64,000 nt of DNA from Anaspis maculata (Eukaryota > Arthropoda > Insecta > Coleoptera > Scraptiidae): contig OX421962.1 in assembly GCA_949128115.1 (NCBI GenBank), forward strand, positions 102,888,836 through 102,952,835, written 5' to 3'. The notes beneath the pieces were generated by a model. The model saw only the letters and a program-made list of their open reading frames with translations. It searched no databases and was not told where the DNA came from. This document shows positions 11,114-23,803 of the stretch, one piece after another. The translations under genes were made by a program, and so were the position numbers. Within the stretch, counting starts at the first letter, position 1. Each line of letters begins with the position of its first letter.

Positions 11114-11279
11114 TTAGAGATTGTGTTGTTGAAATACCCAATTATAATGAAATTTAACTCACCTTTAGGGTCATTACCGCTAGAGTGAATGAATTTCTAG
11201 AGCAACTTTCCCAAGGTAAAACCGTCACAAGGCAAGAACCCGAGGGGTTGACCACCTAGGAAAAATGTGTACACCACAT

Positions 11280-11497
11280 TTGACATTTACCACATTTACC
11301 AGACATTTACCACATTTACCACATTTACCAGACATTTACACATTTACCAGACATTTACACATTTACCAAACATTTACACATTTACCAGACATTTACTAGA
11401 CATTTACACATTTACCAGACATTTACTAGACATTTACACATTTACCAGACATTTACCACATTTACCGACATTTACACATTCACCAGATATTTACCTG
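11280..11497 (+). repeat. Minisatellite of ACATTTACC-type units (left part)
   Basis: Roughly 18-20 units of 9-12 bp such as ACATTTACCAG and ACATTTACCAC follow directly. The array starts after TGTACACCA and degrades at 11475-11500 (ATTCACCAGATATTTACC). The long open frame through it is a product of the repeat. Confidence 0.9.
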
Positions 11498-12439
11498 ACG
11501 GTAACCAGACGGATTTTCAAAGCTCAACTTTGAAGGGCTTCATTTTCCTCCATCCAGTGGTGAATTATTGCTACTATAACCTGGACCATCCTGTAGAAAC
11601 CAAAATAATTTCAAGGTACGGGGTACGGGCGGCTATACCTTGATGCTATTGATGATATCACTTAAGTATTCGATGTTCAAGAACAACAAATAGCAAAAGC
11701 CGAAGCAAAAGCTCAGTGGAAAAGCAAAATCTTCCGCTCCGAAAAAAAGCAATTTCTTTATTAATTGATATTCCCCTTGATCGGCGCCAAAGAGCGACGC
11801 CCTCCCTGCCCTCCCCATAGAGGAGAGGTACATACCCACGCAAGCCTGAAGGTACGCCACTGCCAATTTGAATGGCGCTTTTTTGCTAAAGCCTATATTT
11901 ATTTATAGTAGGGGAGATGTGCCTGAGTTGGCATACTGTCTGAGTTGGCATAGGGCCCTTTTCCCGGGAAACTATTTGAAATACTGCGCTGCGCTCTGCT
12001 GCAATGTTGATACAACTGCTTGTCAATGCTACCATGTCAATCGCAACGTCACTTGACGGAAGAGTATCTACGTTATTTACTAAACAAGAAAATTCAGGCT
12101 TCAAAGTTTTTCTGGTAAGTAAATGTTATAGTCTTTATCTTCAAAATGCTCCTCCGGATCAATTTGACAAGTTGATGTATGATTTCTGGTATTATGAGCT
12201 CGTGCTCTCATTACAACCTTCAAGTGTTGGCCAAAGAAATAAATCGGCGGGAAATATAAACTTAACACAGTGCATTTCAGGACTGGTTGGCAAACCAGGG
12301 GCTCGGGCGAGATGGCATACTACCCTGCTGAAAATGCCCGCATTGAACCGAAAAAAAATAATGAAAACGGTCGAAGAAGGTTTTCAACTTCGGGATGAAT
12401 GTGGTTAGTGAAACAAATTTATTGAACGGATCTAATAAG

Positions 12440-12740
12440 GAGTTTCATCAAGCAGGTCGAATACGGGGAACAAAGGAAAATACGGAACAGGTTCAAAAAG
12501 GAATTTTGGGAACGTTTATGAAGCAGGGCGAATGCGGGGAACAAAGGGAAATACGAAACAGGTTCAACAAGGGTTTTGGGAATGTTCGTGAAGCAGGATG
12601 AATGCGGACTAAAAAGGGAATAATGAAACAGGTTCAAAAAGCGTTTTGGGAATATTTATGAAGCAGGTCAAATGCGGGGAAAAAAGGGAAATACGAAACA
12701 GGTTCGAAAAGGGCTTTTGGATTGTTTATGAAGCAGACTG
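12440..12740 (+). repeat. Tandem repeat, four units of about 72 bp
   Basis: Units contain GAAGCAGG.CGAATGCGGGG, AACAAAGGGAAATACGAAAC and AGGTTCAAAAAGG-type blocks, with starts near 12447, 12518, 12591 and 12660 and a last partial unit near 12731. The repeat keeps open frames on both strands, which explains the apparent proteins there. Confidence 0.85.
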
Positions 12741-13341
12741 GAATGGTATCTGAAAAAAAAAATGTCCCCGAAAAAAAATCTGGTTCAACTTCGTCAAATC
12801 CCATTTTTTTTTTATGAAGATCTGTTCAGATTAATTTGAATGAGGGGACGCGACGTTATTTCTAAGAACATTTTCCAGGAACGCTCTTAGGGACGTTTAA
12901 TTGATGTCAAACAGGTAGAATTTTGTACACATACCTTTTAAATTCAAGGACACATCGTGGAATTTTGGTTAGGTATACCTACCGAATATTTAGCAAAAAT
13001 ATCCACAAAAATTATTTTTTGCACTGTCTATACAAAAAGCGTCATTTTACTCCCTCAAATGCAGGAGTAATGTTTGATGGGACAACAATTAAGCTGCAGA
13101 TATACAAGACACAGTTATTTATCATTAAAATAATAATAATACACCATAATACTGTAGTGTGAAAAACTGGGAACTTTAATGGCGTTTCCTTACTTCTTAT
13201 CGTTTTAATTTTTGACTTTAATAGTTATGAGTTTATCAGCTTTTTTCTTTGGTCTCGCTCGTCTTGGGTCGAAGGATTTTTTCTAGATCCATCCTGTGAT
13301 CCAGCAATTCTAAAAAAAATACATATGTATAGTTATAGGTA
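12741..13341. other. Intergenic, no gene seen
   Basis: AT-rich sequence with no recognisable exon. The repeated motif GGTAGAAT/TAGGTATACCTACC appears near 12910-12980. Confidence 0.4.
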
Positions 13342-13579
13342 CAGTACGGTTACGATTGCATAAATGGAAACACTTGACATCACTTGTCACCTTTATTTTC
13401 CATATTTTGACCGACTGAAGTAATCTCCTCATGGGAACTTGGCTAGCCACAGAAGAGAACGTTTATTTTGTGCTGTCGTAAAAATTGGATAGAAAAATCA
13501 AATAATACCAGCTCGAATTGAAAAAGAAAAACAGTGTCACTGTCAAAGTGTTTCCATTTATGCGATCGCAACTATACTT
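13342..13579. mobile_element. MITE with about 35-bp inverted ends
   Basis: GATTGCATAAATGGAAACAC at 13354 is matched in reverse complement by GTGTTTCCATTTATGCGATC ending near 13567. The match extends outwards through GTTACG/CGCAAC. The interior is short and has no coding frame. Confidence 0.75.
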
Positions 13580-16500
13580 AGGCAGTCTAAACAGCCTATA
13601 GAACTATGAATCTAATATGAACAATATTCACAGTATAATAATTATTGAGTATAGAGGCACATGGTTTTTATGCTTAAGAATAAGTTGGTGTCAAGAGAAG
13701 GTACCTCAAAAGAGACAGGGTTATTCATATCGAAGGACCACTCAAAATATCTCCCTCAAATTTTTGATTTTAAAAAAACTCAAGTAACTACTCCCATTTT
13801 CAGAGAACATGAACGCTTCTAATGATACAAAACGTTTTTTTATTTCAAAATTGTATGGGGGGAGTATAAAAATCGTTGTTTTTTGTGCAATCCCTATATT
13901 TTTTGTTTATGAGACCTGGTGGAAAATTTTTGGTAGAGATTGAAGATGTATAAATATTCCTAATAATTATGGTTGTAGGTTTCTAGGGTCTGCAGAAAAA
14001 AGTGAAATTTTTGTACACGGCGTAGAAGTTTTAAAAAAAAAAGTTCTGTATCGGAAGAAGCGTTGATTATTTCTGAAAACTGAAGTATACCTACTTGAAT
14101 TTTTTTTCAAGTCAAAAAATAAGGGAGAAATTTTGAGAGGCCATTTGATATAAATGATCCTGTACCTAATAATCAGCATCGCAATGCTCAGCTTTGCCCT
14201 AATTTAATCGACTTCATATAACTTGAGTACTAATTTGTTTTCTAAATTGAATCTTCACACCCATCATTATTTTTTTCAACGTTATAATAATAATTATTAT
14301 TAATTACCATGAACCACTGAGTGTTTCCGGGATCACTGCCTCCGTCCTCATGATCGAGGTTTGGTACGTTTTTGGATGTAGGTAGGTACGACCAACATCA
14401 GCAGTCTCCATGTCGGCTGCCTCCTCAGGTTGACCCATGGTTGTGTCCACCAATGTCCAGCTTGCAACTTGCAACCTTAGTGCCAAGTTTCACGTCCAGC
14501 TGATCGGTTGGTGGTTTTTCCAAAACTGTTAAGACCTCCACATCGGGCTCCGTCTTTTTTTTCTCCTCGTTTTTCTCCAATATTAACTTGGACGTTATCT
14601 CAAGGTTCGATGGTTAGCGGTTCTTTCGACTTCGCCCGGGGTAACTTCCATCTCGATCTCGTCGATGCTTTTATGGCATAAGGTCCCTGTGGAAGAATTA
14701 GATTTAAGTTCTCAAATTCATGAAAGAACGCACTTCCACTACAATAGGTGATAAATACTTAGATGCTTTCTTAATTCAAGCCAAATAATACATAGTTAGA
14801 GTACCACTACAATCATATTACATTATTATCTACAACGAGCGTGAAATAATGCCAATGAACCGAAACCTTCCTGAAACCTTTGTAGATGAAATATTATATG
14901 ATGTAATGTTAAAAGGTCTTATTTAGTTCGTGATGTCACTCTCTTATATTCGTTTCACAAGCGTCCTGCTCACAAAATAATTTCTGTCAATTTCAACACA
15001 TGCATCATAAATAGGTAGATAGCTATATCATTGATATTTTTCTAGTCATCGATATTTCTATGTTGCAAATATGCTCGTACTCAGGGGCTGTTTAGTAAGG
15101 TAACCATCCAACAAGAGGTCTTGAGGAGGATTAAATATTATCATAACAGAAGAAACAGATTTCACGAGTTTTTTCAAAGCAAGTTTTCTAAAGTTTGGGG
15201 TCTCGTACAAAATTAATAAACCTAGTTATGATATTATGATGATATGAATTAAAATAGCACGAAGTCAGTACATGGTAAAAACTTGTAACAAAAATAGAGA
15301 TACCTATCTATTGAGAAGGTTCCTAACAAAATATACTTGAACATATTAGAAAGCTTATACCGGCTGATTCGAGGGCTGATTCATGATTTATTAATTATTA
15401 TAGTTGTGCATTGTTAGGATGGCCTTCTGCTGAAAACGCACATCTGATGGGTTGCCCTTTAGGTAGATGCCATATGCCATGTGTAGCAGGTTCTTTATAT
15501 TTTCCAGATGTGGACTCTGTGGAGGCAATAATGGTCTAAACTTGTGAAATGCACCGATATATCGCTCGACCTTCCACGGGTTGTTTATAGGAATCCCTAA
15601 TAATTCTTTTTGGCTTTTCTTTTAATCGCATTGACTCTTATTGTTTTCTATTTTATAAACCGTGGGGCCGGGCGTGCGTTTTGGAGGGAATAAGTACCTA
15701 ATTCGGCATTGAAAAAGTTAGGTGTTTATATTCATAAGTAGGCACTTACTACCTAAGTAAATATATATAAGTAGGTATAACTGTAAATTGGAACTCAATT
15801 TCAAATTGGGAATAATCATATGGGTCCTAAAACAACTTCAAACTGCATGAGATCAATGATTAGTTCATTTTCGAGAAGAGCAGTGTATAGGTGTTTATCA
15901 AATTCTATTGTTCTTCTTGCCATAACTTAGTCCAAGAAGTATCATGGATATTCAAAAATCACATAAATGAGCTCTAACGGTGAGAGAAATTTAGCGTAGG
16001 TAGGCGCCCTCAAAAATTTCGAATTATTTTTCCAAAAATCACTATTCTATACCTAATCATAAAAAGCCCCACCTTCCCCGATTCTACCTATCAAGCAGAA
16101 GATATATAGATATGGTATACCCGGTATTATAGCTGTATACCTACCTATACTTACAACAGTTTATTTATTGTGAGAGTGTTTTAGACAGCGAGACAGCGTA
16201 TCATCCACGCAACAATGTTTGAATGCGATTCTGTAAAAAATTAGATTCTATAAACGCTTATTCTTTTATGTACAAAATCCTGTCGGTCATTGGCTGTTTT
16301 CTAGGCAATAACAGAGTAACAGAGAGTTTATGGATTGTTATTTTTTAGAGAATCGAGAATCGCACCATGAATTGTTATTACTTAGATATATTATTGTTAT
16401 TATTGTGATATAATAGTAAATAATAGTACATACCTCCCATCTGTGAGAAGATCAGAAAAATGGAAAAAAAACACTGAATCACTGTAAAAATCGCTGTGGA

Positions 16501-17117
16501 ATCACAATTGTTATTACACTCGCGTCGCAAAGAAATCATGCACATGCAGGGACTGGAATAAGTCAGCAACGAATGATCTATCATCTATTCTCATTCTGAA
16601 CCCAATAGACTCTAAACTAAACCATTTGTTATACGCTTGTGTCCGGTGATGGGAACTGATCCACCAACTATAGCTTTTACCACTTTGCCGGTGAGCTTTT
16701 ACCCATCAATACGCATCAATACCTACTTCGTTTCATGATGATCATCGATCGGCCAGGCCAACAATAACATAAAACCTAACCAAATTCTGTACCTTTTGAG
16801 CCCTGAGTTAGGTACCTACCTATTTAAATTATTATTTAGTATGTATTATAAATCAGTTTTTGATGGATTGAACCGTACAATAACCATGGCGTACAACCAT
16901 GCGTACAACATACAATACATAATTAATACAGGTACAGGTGTCCCGGAATAAGTGTTAAAAAAATTCACAGGGAGATAGAAAATTGAAAAATTACGGAACA
17001 TTTTTCAATTAACATTGCAAAGGTTCGCAAACGTATAATAACGGAGATACAGGCCTTTAAAGTTGTAAATTAAAATATAGTTTTTTTTTCATAACTTTTG
17101 AACCCTTCAACTTATTT
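13580..17117. other. Long AT-rich stretch, no gene seen
   Basis: No exon chain or recognisable domain was found. TAGGTACCTA-type motifs are scattered at 15700-15780 and 16810. A segment at 16235-16330 (AAATCCTGTCGGTCATTGGC, then TAGGCAATAACAG) reappears inverted at about 21530-21605, marking another dispersed repeat. Confidence 0.4.
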
Positions 17118-17826
17118 TGCTCAAAATCAAACCAAAGTTTACTGAAATAGGTATCTATCGAACAATGATAACGCATTTTATCAAACATTTTCAGGAGCAA
17201 ACATAATAGGGGGTACCTTCCCCTTTTTCCCCCAATTTTTTCTCCCCTGATTATTTTTGAGGATCGTTTTAATGGTTGAATTCTCCGTTCAATTTAGAGG
17301 AGAAAGTTACTTGTGCAAAACTTTGATTCGAGGCTTCGTTTATGAGGTAACTATTTGTGTTTGAAATTTCGGAAAAAATCTCAAAATCTCCATGCACTTT
17401 CAAGAGCCTAGTTTTTTTTCGTGAAAACTTCTCGTTTTCAGAAAAAATGCTTATGTATCAACTTGAAACACCTATAAAACCTATTTGAATTAAGGAATCA
17501 TGAGTTTTCTTGGATTTTAATTTTTAGGCCTTTGGAAGCGGTGTTCTCGAGATGTTTTTCCGGAGTTTCAAACACAATAAAAAACTCAAAAACGAAGCCT
17601 CTAATCAAAATCTTCTGGAGTAACTTTCTTCTTCAAATTGAACGTGAAATCCAAAAATTGAAACGATTCCCAAAAATAATTAGGGGAGTAAAAAATAGGG
17701 GGAAAAAGGGGAGAGAACCCCCTATTATCTTTGCCCCTAGAACATTTTTTATGTAATGCTATAGGTACCATTGTTCAATAGAGACTTATTTCAGTAAACT
17801 TTGTTCTGAATTTGAACAAAATCGGT
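17118..17826. repeat. Imperfect palindrome
   Basis: Left-arm motifs (CCAAAGTTTACTGAAATAGG near 17140, TAGGGGGTACCTTCCCCTTT near 17208, GATTCGAGGCTTCGTTTATG near 17323) occur inverted near 17800, 17695 and 17590. Arms are about 290 bp. The GAGGCTTCG motif ties it to the family at 1-950. Confidence 0.7.
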
Positions 17827-17839
17827 TCCTGTTCCAGAG

Positions 17840-18180
17840 CAGTGCTTTTCAAACCGCATTGAAGGTGATTGAAAAATGTCGAATATCTTTCTGATTGACC
17901 CGTGCCACAAGCTATTCTTATTCATCCTGTTGGAATATGGTGCTCTTTTACCCGATTCAATATCGTGCTTTTCAAACCGCATTGGGTGTGATTGAAAAAT
18001 GTGAAGAATCTGCCTGATTGACTCGTGCCACGATCTATCCTTATTCATCCTTATTGAAATATGGTGATTTTTTGCCCGATTCAATATTATGCTCTCAAAC
18101 CGCATTGAGTGTGTTTGAAAAATGCCGGGAATCTGCCTGATTGACCCGTGCCACCAGTGATCCTCATTCGTTCTTATTCA
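17840..18180 (+). repeat. Tandem repeat of about 124 bp, nearly three units
   Basis: TGCTTTTCAAACCGCATTG recurs near 17843 and 17969, with a third diverged start near 18090. Each unit continues with GATTGAAAAATG, TGATTGACCCGTGCCAC and TTATTCATCC. An open frame on the minus strand is a product of this periodicity. Confidence 0.8.
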
Positions 18181-20553
18181 GCATTGTAACCACAAATGAA
18201 GGTTTCAATCAGGTCAGTTGTAGCCCTATTGAACCTCATTTGATCCGAGCTGACGGGAATGAGGTTGAATGCGGGTCGAATAAGGAAATCACGAAGATTT
18301 TCAGCAGGGTATGCAGAGTGTACTGGCGTCTCCAGAGCGTTAAAAAAAATTATTTGTGATATCTGCCCATAACAGGTGGAGCTCTAACCAATAATGCCAA
18401 CAAGAAAATGTTTTTCTTTCAATACACAATATTGCGCGGAAGTGGCGCTCTGGCACGGATGTCGTGCGAACTAAGAAAACAAAGAGAAGTTATCACCGCG
18501 CATGTTCAAAATTCGACAGTGAAATTGACTTCTGTGTTTGACGTTGACGTTTTGTTGTCTGTTCAGTTTTATCAGCAAGTTGTGGAGTCTTCCGATTCAA
18601 AATGGATATTCGCCGGTCGAAAAAGTGTGTGCCACCCAGAGAACTGACTGTCGTCACACCATAGTCTTTTCCGATCGAATAACTTTTCATGACCGGTTAC
18701 ACTTGGTTATAGAATTTGACGTTTGAGCGAGGATTGGTTATAAGCGGTGAAGGAAGTGCCGCCATTTTGATATCATCATCGGTTATAGGTCGCGGGAACA
18801 AAAATGGCGTGCTAAATATGGGTATATGGTATAATGTTATTCTCACTAGTACTTGTGAATACCATTTTCTTTAGTTGTAATAAATTATATAAATGATTTA
18901 TTGAACAATTGCCACTTTACCAAAAAAATAATTGTGCTAAATTGTGCTTGCGCGAGCGTTTTATGTCAATTCAACGTCGAAAGAGATGCGCATTGCGCAG
19001 TTGCCATGTCAGGCATACTTGCAACGTTGCCATAGCGGGTGCCAAGGTGACGGTTATGTTACCGCGACCTATACATTCCATAACCTGGCCATGGGGCTGG
19101 TTATTGTTATGGGAGGGGAACAAATTGTGGCGGCAACAGATTTGAATTTGAAAAAAGCAGCGGTCCAGAATTTCCAATCGTCAGACGTACTTAACCTAAC
19201 CTCAAAAACTTGACTTGGCGACAAGGGAAGAAGAATTGAAGACGATGGACTCCTCTGCGATGGACCCACAAGAACATCAGGCCATCAGTCCGATGGCCGC
19301 CTATGGTTAACCCCTATGGTTCAAGTTTTGAACGGATTCTACAGGGTGTTTTCAAGCTGGTGTTACCAACTTCAGGGGGGGATTCTCTTTGCGTGAAAGT
19401 GCCATTTACGCCGTTTTTAAATTGTAGCTTTTTTACCAAGATATCACCCTTTAATGCTGGAGTTTTCAAATTGTTTTTCAGCCGTACCTTAGATTTATTA
19501 GAGGTTTTTATTGAGATACCAATATTTCAGATGAAAACCAAAAAGTTTCCAGGAAATTAAATTTCTATTCCCTTGCCGGTACCGCCAAAGTACCGCAGAA
19601 TTTTCTCCGTCAATTAAATTCACTGTTTTCCCGCCAAATGCTGATAACCAAAGTTATAACCGCAACGTTTTAGCGAGAAATTTCATATGTCAAAAAAATG
19701 ACAGTAGGTATCTCTCAACCTAATGTCAATCGCTAATAACCAACCGGTTATAAAAAGTTATTAGCTCAATAAAAAAAGACTCATGCTGTCATCAATACTG
19801 TGCAGCACTGATTAGATAAAATATCCCCATAAAACTTCGCGGTAAATTTGAATGTTATGGTTGAAGTGTTCCATTTTTTTTTATTCCGTAATTTGGGGCA
19901 TTTGGAAATGATCCCTCACATATAATGTGCTTTCATGAATAGGTTGCGAGGCTTACTTTGATTTTTCTATGTAATCACTTCTACTTGAAAACAACGCATA
20001 TAGTCCGTTGAGGTTAGTTTGAGAATCATATATTTTACAGCGTAACATACGGAAGACCCAGAACGAATCACCTCATTATTTAGCGCATGCGCTGAGCGGT
20101 TGCGCAAAATTGTGTATTGTGAACTTTTTTTTTCAGTGAAGTTTGGAAATTTTATCACACATTCTCCTTTTTGGATTCTTTTTCAACTGGAATGAGATTT
20201 TTGTATGACATTCTATTATTCTTCAATAAAGTACACTTAGTGAAATAGTGAAGTGAAGTAGTAAAGTGGTCGTTGCTAAAGACGAGAACATAATGAATGT
20301 CAACTCACCTGCACAAAGTCAGGACAAGATGGTGTTGGCATATTATGAGTATTTGATAGGAAATAAAAACAAAAAATTAAAAGAGCCCTACAAAGGCCCC
20401 GGAATTTCTAATACAAAATATTAGGCTTCAATTCAATGCAAATAGAATTGTTTTCTAAGCGTTAAGAAAAAAAATAAAAGCCTGAACACAAAATGTATGC
20501 CAACTCAGGCACATCTCTCCTACCTACTACTACTACTACTACTACTACTTATA
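18181..20553. other. No gene seen; (ACT)n microsatellite at the right end
   Basis: Several short overlapping open frames near 18400-19300 lack any family feature and no joined exon set was found. The moderately CpG-containing text near 18420-18780 could be unique sequence. A (TAC)n microsatellite lies at about 20521-20549. Confidence 0.4.
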
Positions 20554-21475
20554 CGGGGTGTTTATAAGATTCTATGATCGCGGCAGGCATGGGTCAGGCC
20601 GAAAAACGCAGTAACAGACGTAATACGCGATATTCAAAGGCACGACATGCGCTGTAGGTTCGCAAAGCTAGGGGATGGAACTCATGCGTCTGCGCGAGCT
20701 AGGAAAAGTCAAAACCTGCAGATTTTCAGCCATCGATTAATCAAAGGAAAATAGATGACAAGAAACTCCTGATTTTCACGCTAGATTATGCGGAATGATG
20801 TTGTCCATGTGCATTGCTGTCGAAAAAATGAATTCCGCGCGTAGTGTTCCGAAAAGAACGGAAAAGCCGTTTTCAGTGTATAACTGGTTGCCTAGAAGGT
20901 GATGTTTTTTGGGAACACTCATGAAATGAAACTGTAATGTTCTTTTCGTACGGTTTTTGCAGCCAAGCATTCAACAAATTGCCCGTTATTTTTGAAAAAA
21001 AAAGACAGAAAACACAAAACCTCTGATATATTATACATATAACCCGATCAAATTTTAGTTACCATTTGTTTACATGCAGTTTCATGCCATTGACAGACAG
21101 GACGGCAACCGTAAGGCAGAGAAGAATACTAGAAGTAGGGCGGTATTTTCAAAAACACACCAACTGATAAACACGTTACCATATTTTCGCTCCTTGTGTA
21201 TCCAAAACTGATCCATCATTGCTGGTCTTGAACACAATGAAAGATCAAGAAACACTCTTTTTTCCATAGCTTATTTGAAAGTTTCATTCTCAGCCGTTTT
21301 AATAATATACAATGTTGAAATTACGCTTTTTACATGTGTTAGCATACGGCACTATTCTCAAATCCCCTAGCATGGTTGCGCCAGCGCAGAAATGGCACTG
21401 AATTTCGCCAATTATTGTAGTGAATGAAAGCGGATTCCAAAGACGATGCGATCATAGACATTTATAAACACCCGG
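20554..21475. mobile_element. TA-flanked inverted-repeat element, long version
   Basis: It starts CGGGGTGTTTATAA and ends TTTATAAACACCCGG, both ends next to TA. Just inside, TGATCGCGGCAGGC at the left and GATGCGATCATAGA at the right resemble the short element at 31669-31799 (TIR CCGGGTGTTTATAAACGT). At 922 bp it is seven times longer than that copy. No transposase frame is visible. TA duplication and size suggest a Tc1/mariner-type non-autonomous element. Confidence 0.7.
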
Positions 21476-22474
21476 TACCTACTTATGGTCCCATTCTTTA
21501 AAAAATTACATTTCATAATGGCTCTGATACGTTGTTATTCCCTAGGCAACAGCCAATGGCCGACAGGAATTTTTACATAACAGAGCGTTTATGAAATCTT
21601 ATTTTTCACAGTATAGCCGCTCTGCACATTTTGAATATCCCGCCCGTTTCAGCACCCTCATGCGGCAGTTGCCAACAAATGTGTGAAGAAAATTGTCAAT
21701 ATATAGAAGTTTATGAATTGTTGAAATTGACATTTGCAGGTGGTATGATTATTCCAAATGGCATTGCCGCATTGTTGTTATGGAAACAGAGAACTTCCTG
21801 CAGGAATTGCAAAAAACTTGCAACTTGCGGTGTGTTTAATAGGAAGTCGCGCCAGAAATGTGCTACTTGAGGTCTGTGTTGAGGGTCTACTACTATCTAT
21901 CTTATTTCAAATGAATTACTGAAAAACGCGCTAATTGGTTGTTGACAATTTGTTTACCTATGTTATAAGTGATCACCCCTCAAATGCCAGAGGTTGGAGA
22001 CCCCTAGTCTCATTGAAGATTTTAAAAAGGGCAGCCCCTGCCTATATAGTGAGGTGAAACAGCAAGATTAAAAATATGCTGGTTAGATGTCCTCTCAAAA
22101 ACAAAACGTATAAGTTTTGGCTTTTGTTGCAGGAAAAATTTGTGCGGGAAAATATCGGAGGTGAAAACTTTTAATAAAATCACCCTGTATTGGTTTTTAT
22201 ATGGACGCAAATTTTGTGTTTGGCGCTGGAGAGTAGCATTTTTCATTATTTTTTATTACCACATTCACCAGACATTTACCACATTCACCAGACATTTACC
22301 AGACATCTACCACATTTACCACATTTACCAGACATTTACACATTTACCAGACATTTACACATTTACCAGACATTTACACATTTACCAGACATTTACACAT
22401 TTACCAGACATTTACCACATTTACCAGACATTTATCACATTTACCAGACATTTACCACATTTACAGACATTTAC

Positions 22475-23678
22475 CAGTGGCGCCGAATAGACCTTTTTTT
22501 GTGGCGCTCGCCATACCTCAAAATAGGGGGGGGGGGGTAAAAAGGAAAAAAAAAAAAGGAGACGGAGGAAGGAAAAAAGGAGAAGGGAGGAAAAGGAGAG
22601 GAAGAAAGATTTACCCACCGAATCATTGGATATTACGATTATTAGGTACAATGAATCTGAATGACAAGTTGTTCACGATGTAGGTATAGGTACCGTATGA
22701 TCAAAACCATTTTACCTCAAGAGTGCTATGTTTTTTTGCCTTTTTCAATTGTTGGTACTGCGTTGGTAGTATGCCCTGCAATTTACTCCAGAGTGACATC
22801 TGCATGTTAATTGGAAATCTTGTTTAATGAATGTCGGTAAGGAATACAACCACTCTCCGTTTCCAATTTTGTGCTATCTCAAAAATAATTTGCGATAATG
22901 GAAGCTTTTTATATCCAGTTTTAAACATTTTCACAGACTGACATGGACCTTTAACAGTAGCTGTATTCAGTAATTATGTTCAACCTTTGATATACGAATA
23001 TAAATATAGAATAATAATTTCATAGCACTCTAGACTTATAGAGGCAAGAAGGTTTTGCTCAGACGGTATTTCAACAGCTAACTGAATGGATTACAAAAAA
23101 TCTTACGACCCTACAAAAAACTTCCAATTTTTGTGCCTACAGCTACATTGCGCTGCACTGCACACTACCGTGTGATCCAAACCATTCCGAATTGGGGTAA
23201 GCTGTGCCCTGGCGAAAAGTAGCTTTACACCCCGGAATTTGACCAGGTCACAGCCTACCCCAATTTGGAATGGTTTGGATCACACGGTATTATTATGGAA
23301 TGGGAGATAAGTTAGTTTTATTATTCTGATTAAAACTGGGGTCCAATTTAATAAGAGTCTTACCTACTTTTACCCACAAACTACGCAGCAATATTTTCTG
23401 CCAGAGTTCTTGCATGAAATTAAGCCCAAAGGGGTAGTTTTGAAAGATTTATGAAAATTTCGAAATTCGAAAAGATAATGAAATCCATCGACAATTCAGT
23501 CAGCGGCTCCCCATTTTGTGCTTATTATTGTTAGTATTATTATTATTATTATTCCAAAAAATTTCGCCTGCGGCGCCAACTGAGGGGCTCTCAGGTCCTC
23601 CGACTCGACCGTTCCAATAGGGGGGGGGGGCTGAAAATTCTTTCGCCATAGTAACTTTTTATGAGTTCGGCGCCACTG
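22475..23678. mobile_element. Non-autonomous hAT-like element in the ACATTTACC array
   Basis: Ends are CAGTGGCGCCGAA (22475) and TTCGGCGCCACTG (to 23678). ACATTTAC lies on both sides (22467-22474 and 23679-23686), fitting an 8-bp hAT duplication, though within a repeat array this could partly be chance. It holds poly-G tracts at 22507 and 23620, an (ATT)n run near 23527, and a nested MITE. No transposase is visible. Confidence 0.75.
23168..23287. mobile_element. 120-bp TA-flanked MITE
   Basis: It starts CCGTGTGATCCAAACCATTC and ends with the near-exact inverted counterpart GAATGGTTTGGATCACACGG, flanked by TA on both sides (23166-23167 and 23288-23289). The inverted ends extend about 40 bp. 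It lies inside the hAT element. Confidence 0.9.
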
Positions 23679-23803
23679 ACATTTACCACACATTTACCAC
23701 ATTTACCACATTTACCAGACATTTACACATTTACTAGACATTTACCACATTTACCGACCCTTGTACACCACATTTACCAGGTGGTCAACCCCTCGCAAGA
23801 ACC

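Larger units (their letters stand above)
11908..20523. repeat. Inverted repeat pair 8.6 kb apart
   Basis: GTAGGGGAGATGTGCCTGAG with the following TTGGCATAC at 11908-11936 is repeated in reverse complement at 20495-20523, 29 bp with one mismatch. A second, internal CTGAGTTGGCATA follows at 11939. These may be the ends of one large element inserted in the 11241-23795 locus, or two separate MITE ends. No target duplication was found and no transposase-like frame lies between them. Confidence 0.6.
22255..23786 (+). repeat. ACATTTACC minisatellite (right part), split by a hAT element
   Basis: Units ACATTTACCAG/ACATTTACCAC run from about 22258 to 22474, and resume at 23679 to about 23778 after a 1.2-kb insertion. 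The array ends with TGTACACCACATTTACC next to the CGAGGGG terminus. Its unit is the same as in the array at 11280-11497. Confidence 0.9.
11241..23795. mobile_element. 12.6-kb locus bounded by CGAGGGG termini and an 8-bp target duplication
   Basis: The left end reads CGAGGGGTTGACCACCT (11241-11257). The right end carries its exact reverse complement AGGTGGTCAACCCCTCG (23779-23795). The bases CAAGAACC lie directly outside both ends (11233-11240 and 23796-23803), as expected of an 8-bp target duplication. Inside each end comes TGTACACCA (11270 region and 23762) and an array of ACATTTACC-type units. No transposase frame is visible between the ends, so the copy is non-autonomous. Much of the interior (11500-22250) is probably later insertion, as nested elements at 20554, 22475 and the inverted pair 11908/20523 suggest. 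A small relative is at 53244-53494. Confidence 0.7.

Noticed and set aside
11267..11533. Open frame rich in HLPDIYTFTRH
   Set aside because: It is a translation of the ACATTTACC minisatellite. The same holds for the frames at 22140-22540.
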